This document shows positions 63,820-64,000 of a DNA stretch of 64,000 nt, piece by piece (the stretch's first letter is position 1; the number at the start of each line of letters is the position of its first letter). The stretch spans positions 62,001-126,000 of the forward strand of contig CAVQFO010000018.1 in the NCBI GenBank assembly GCA_963711725.1, in the 5' to 3' direction. Made by a program: the position numbers and the translations under genes. The DNA comes from CAVQFO01 sp963711725 (GTDB taxonomy: Bacteria > Pseudomonadota > Gammaproteobacteria > Nitrococcales > Aquisalimonadaceae). The notes below the pieces were generated by a model. The model did no database searches. It saw only the letters and a program-made list of their open reading frames with translations, and was not told where the DNA came from.

Positions 63820-64000
63820 ATGGCGAAGAAGGACTATTACGAAATTTTGGGCGTGGCTCGCAACGCCTCGGAGGCCGAACTCAAGAAGGCTTACCGCCGA
63901 TTAGCCATGAAATACCATCCGGACCGCAATCCGGGTGACACCGACTCCGAACACCGTTTCAAAGAAGCCAAGGAAGCCTACGAAATACTGGCGGACCCGC
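63820..64000 (+). CDS. dnaJ: Chaperone protein DnaJ, N-terminal part (continues past the window)
   Basis: 60 codons from ATG 63820. The J domain is visible: KKDYYEILGVARNASEAELK, AYRRLAMKYHPDRNPGD with the HPD tripeptide, and FKEAKEAYEILAD. HPD stimulates the DnaK ATPase. The zinc-finger and C-terminal domains lie beyond the window edge. Last known gene of the hrcA-grpE-dnaK-dnaJ operon here. Confidence 0.96.
   Translation, partial: MAKKDYYEILGVARNASEAELKKAYRRLAMKYHPDRNPGDTDSEHRFKEAKEAYEILADP

Overview
The window is a GC-rich, densely packed chromosome segment of a gammaproteobacterium. Evidence for this placement: the ANDENYALAA tmRNA tag, the recA-recX-alaS-lysC-csrA-tRNA-Ser-tRNA-Arg order, the ffs-dnaX-ebfC-recR block, the smpB/ratA/rnfH/bamE/fur/recN/nadK cluster and the hrcA-grpE-dnaK-dnaJ operon. 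Codon use and gene content would suit a Chromatiales/Ectothiorhodospiraceae-like lineage, but that is inference. No phage, CRISPR array or intact insertion sequence was seen.

Layout. 1-7.3 kb: the tail of cinA/pncC, then a c-di-GMP and regulatory block lying where cinA and recA are usually adjacent (receiver-GGDEF-EAL protein, MinD-like ATPase, diguanylate cyclase, HDOD protein, thpR). 7.4-14 kb: recA, recX, alaS, lysC, csrA and two tRNAs. 14-20.3 kb: two tandem paralogous PAS-GGDEF-EAL proteins. 20.3-26.3 kb: a small unknown gene, yjbQ, a DUF1820 gene, tRNA-Ser(GGA) followed by a structured 268-bp tandem repeat, 4.5S RNA, dnaX, ebfC, recR and a HIT gene. 26.3-36.9 kb: rsgA, orn, a sulfurtransferase, glcDEF (glycolate oxidase) and ppsA with its regulator ppsR. 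37-46.3 kb: a DUF1249 gene, an orphan iscR, a glycerol/glycerophosphodiester cluster, a MoxR-DUF58-transglutaminase cluster and a double-receiver protein. 46.7-52.3 kb: M23 peptidase plus bactofilin, a 260-bp foldback element, a ParA-like ATPase, a GNAT acyltransferase and a DedA/ATP-grasp fusion. 52.5-64 kb: tmRNA, smpB, a neurotransmitter-symporter family transporter, ratA-rnfH, bamE, fur, recN, nadK and the CIRCE-controlled hrcA-grpE-dnaK-dnaJ operon.

Working together: at least four genes make, break or sense c-di-GMP, and CsrA adds post-transcriptional control. GlcDEF (glycolate to glyoxylate), PpsA/PpsR (pyruvate to PEP) and the glp-like genes point to use of C2/C3 compounds. M23 plus bactofilin suggests local cell-wall remodelling.

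A striking cross-cutting feature is a set of reading-frame breaks in seven genes: the diguanylate cyclase, the first PAS-GGDEF-EAL gene, the unknown gene at 20.5 kb, rsgA, glcE, the FGGY kinase and the transglutaminase gene. All fit one extra base (+1), mostly in a short homopolymer, and each total length becomes divisible by three once the extra bases are removed. Sequencing insertions are the simplest explanation, but it should be tested. The best candidates for less-described biology are the tRNA-Ser-linked repeat array, the foldback element at the ParA stop codon, the DedA/ATP-grasp fusion and the MinD-like ATPase with a duplicated helical tail.
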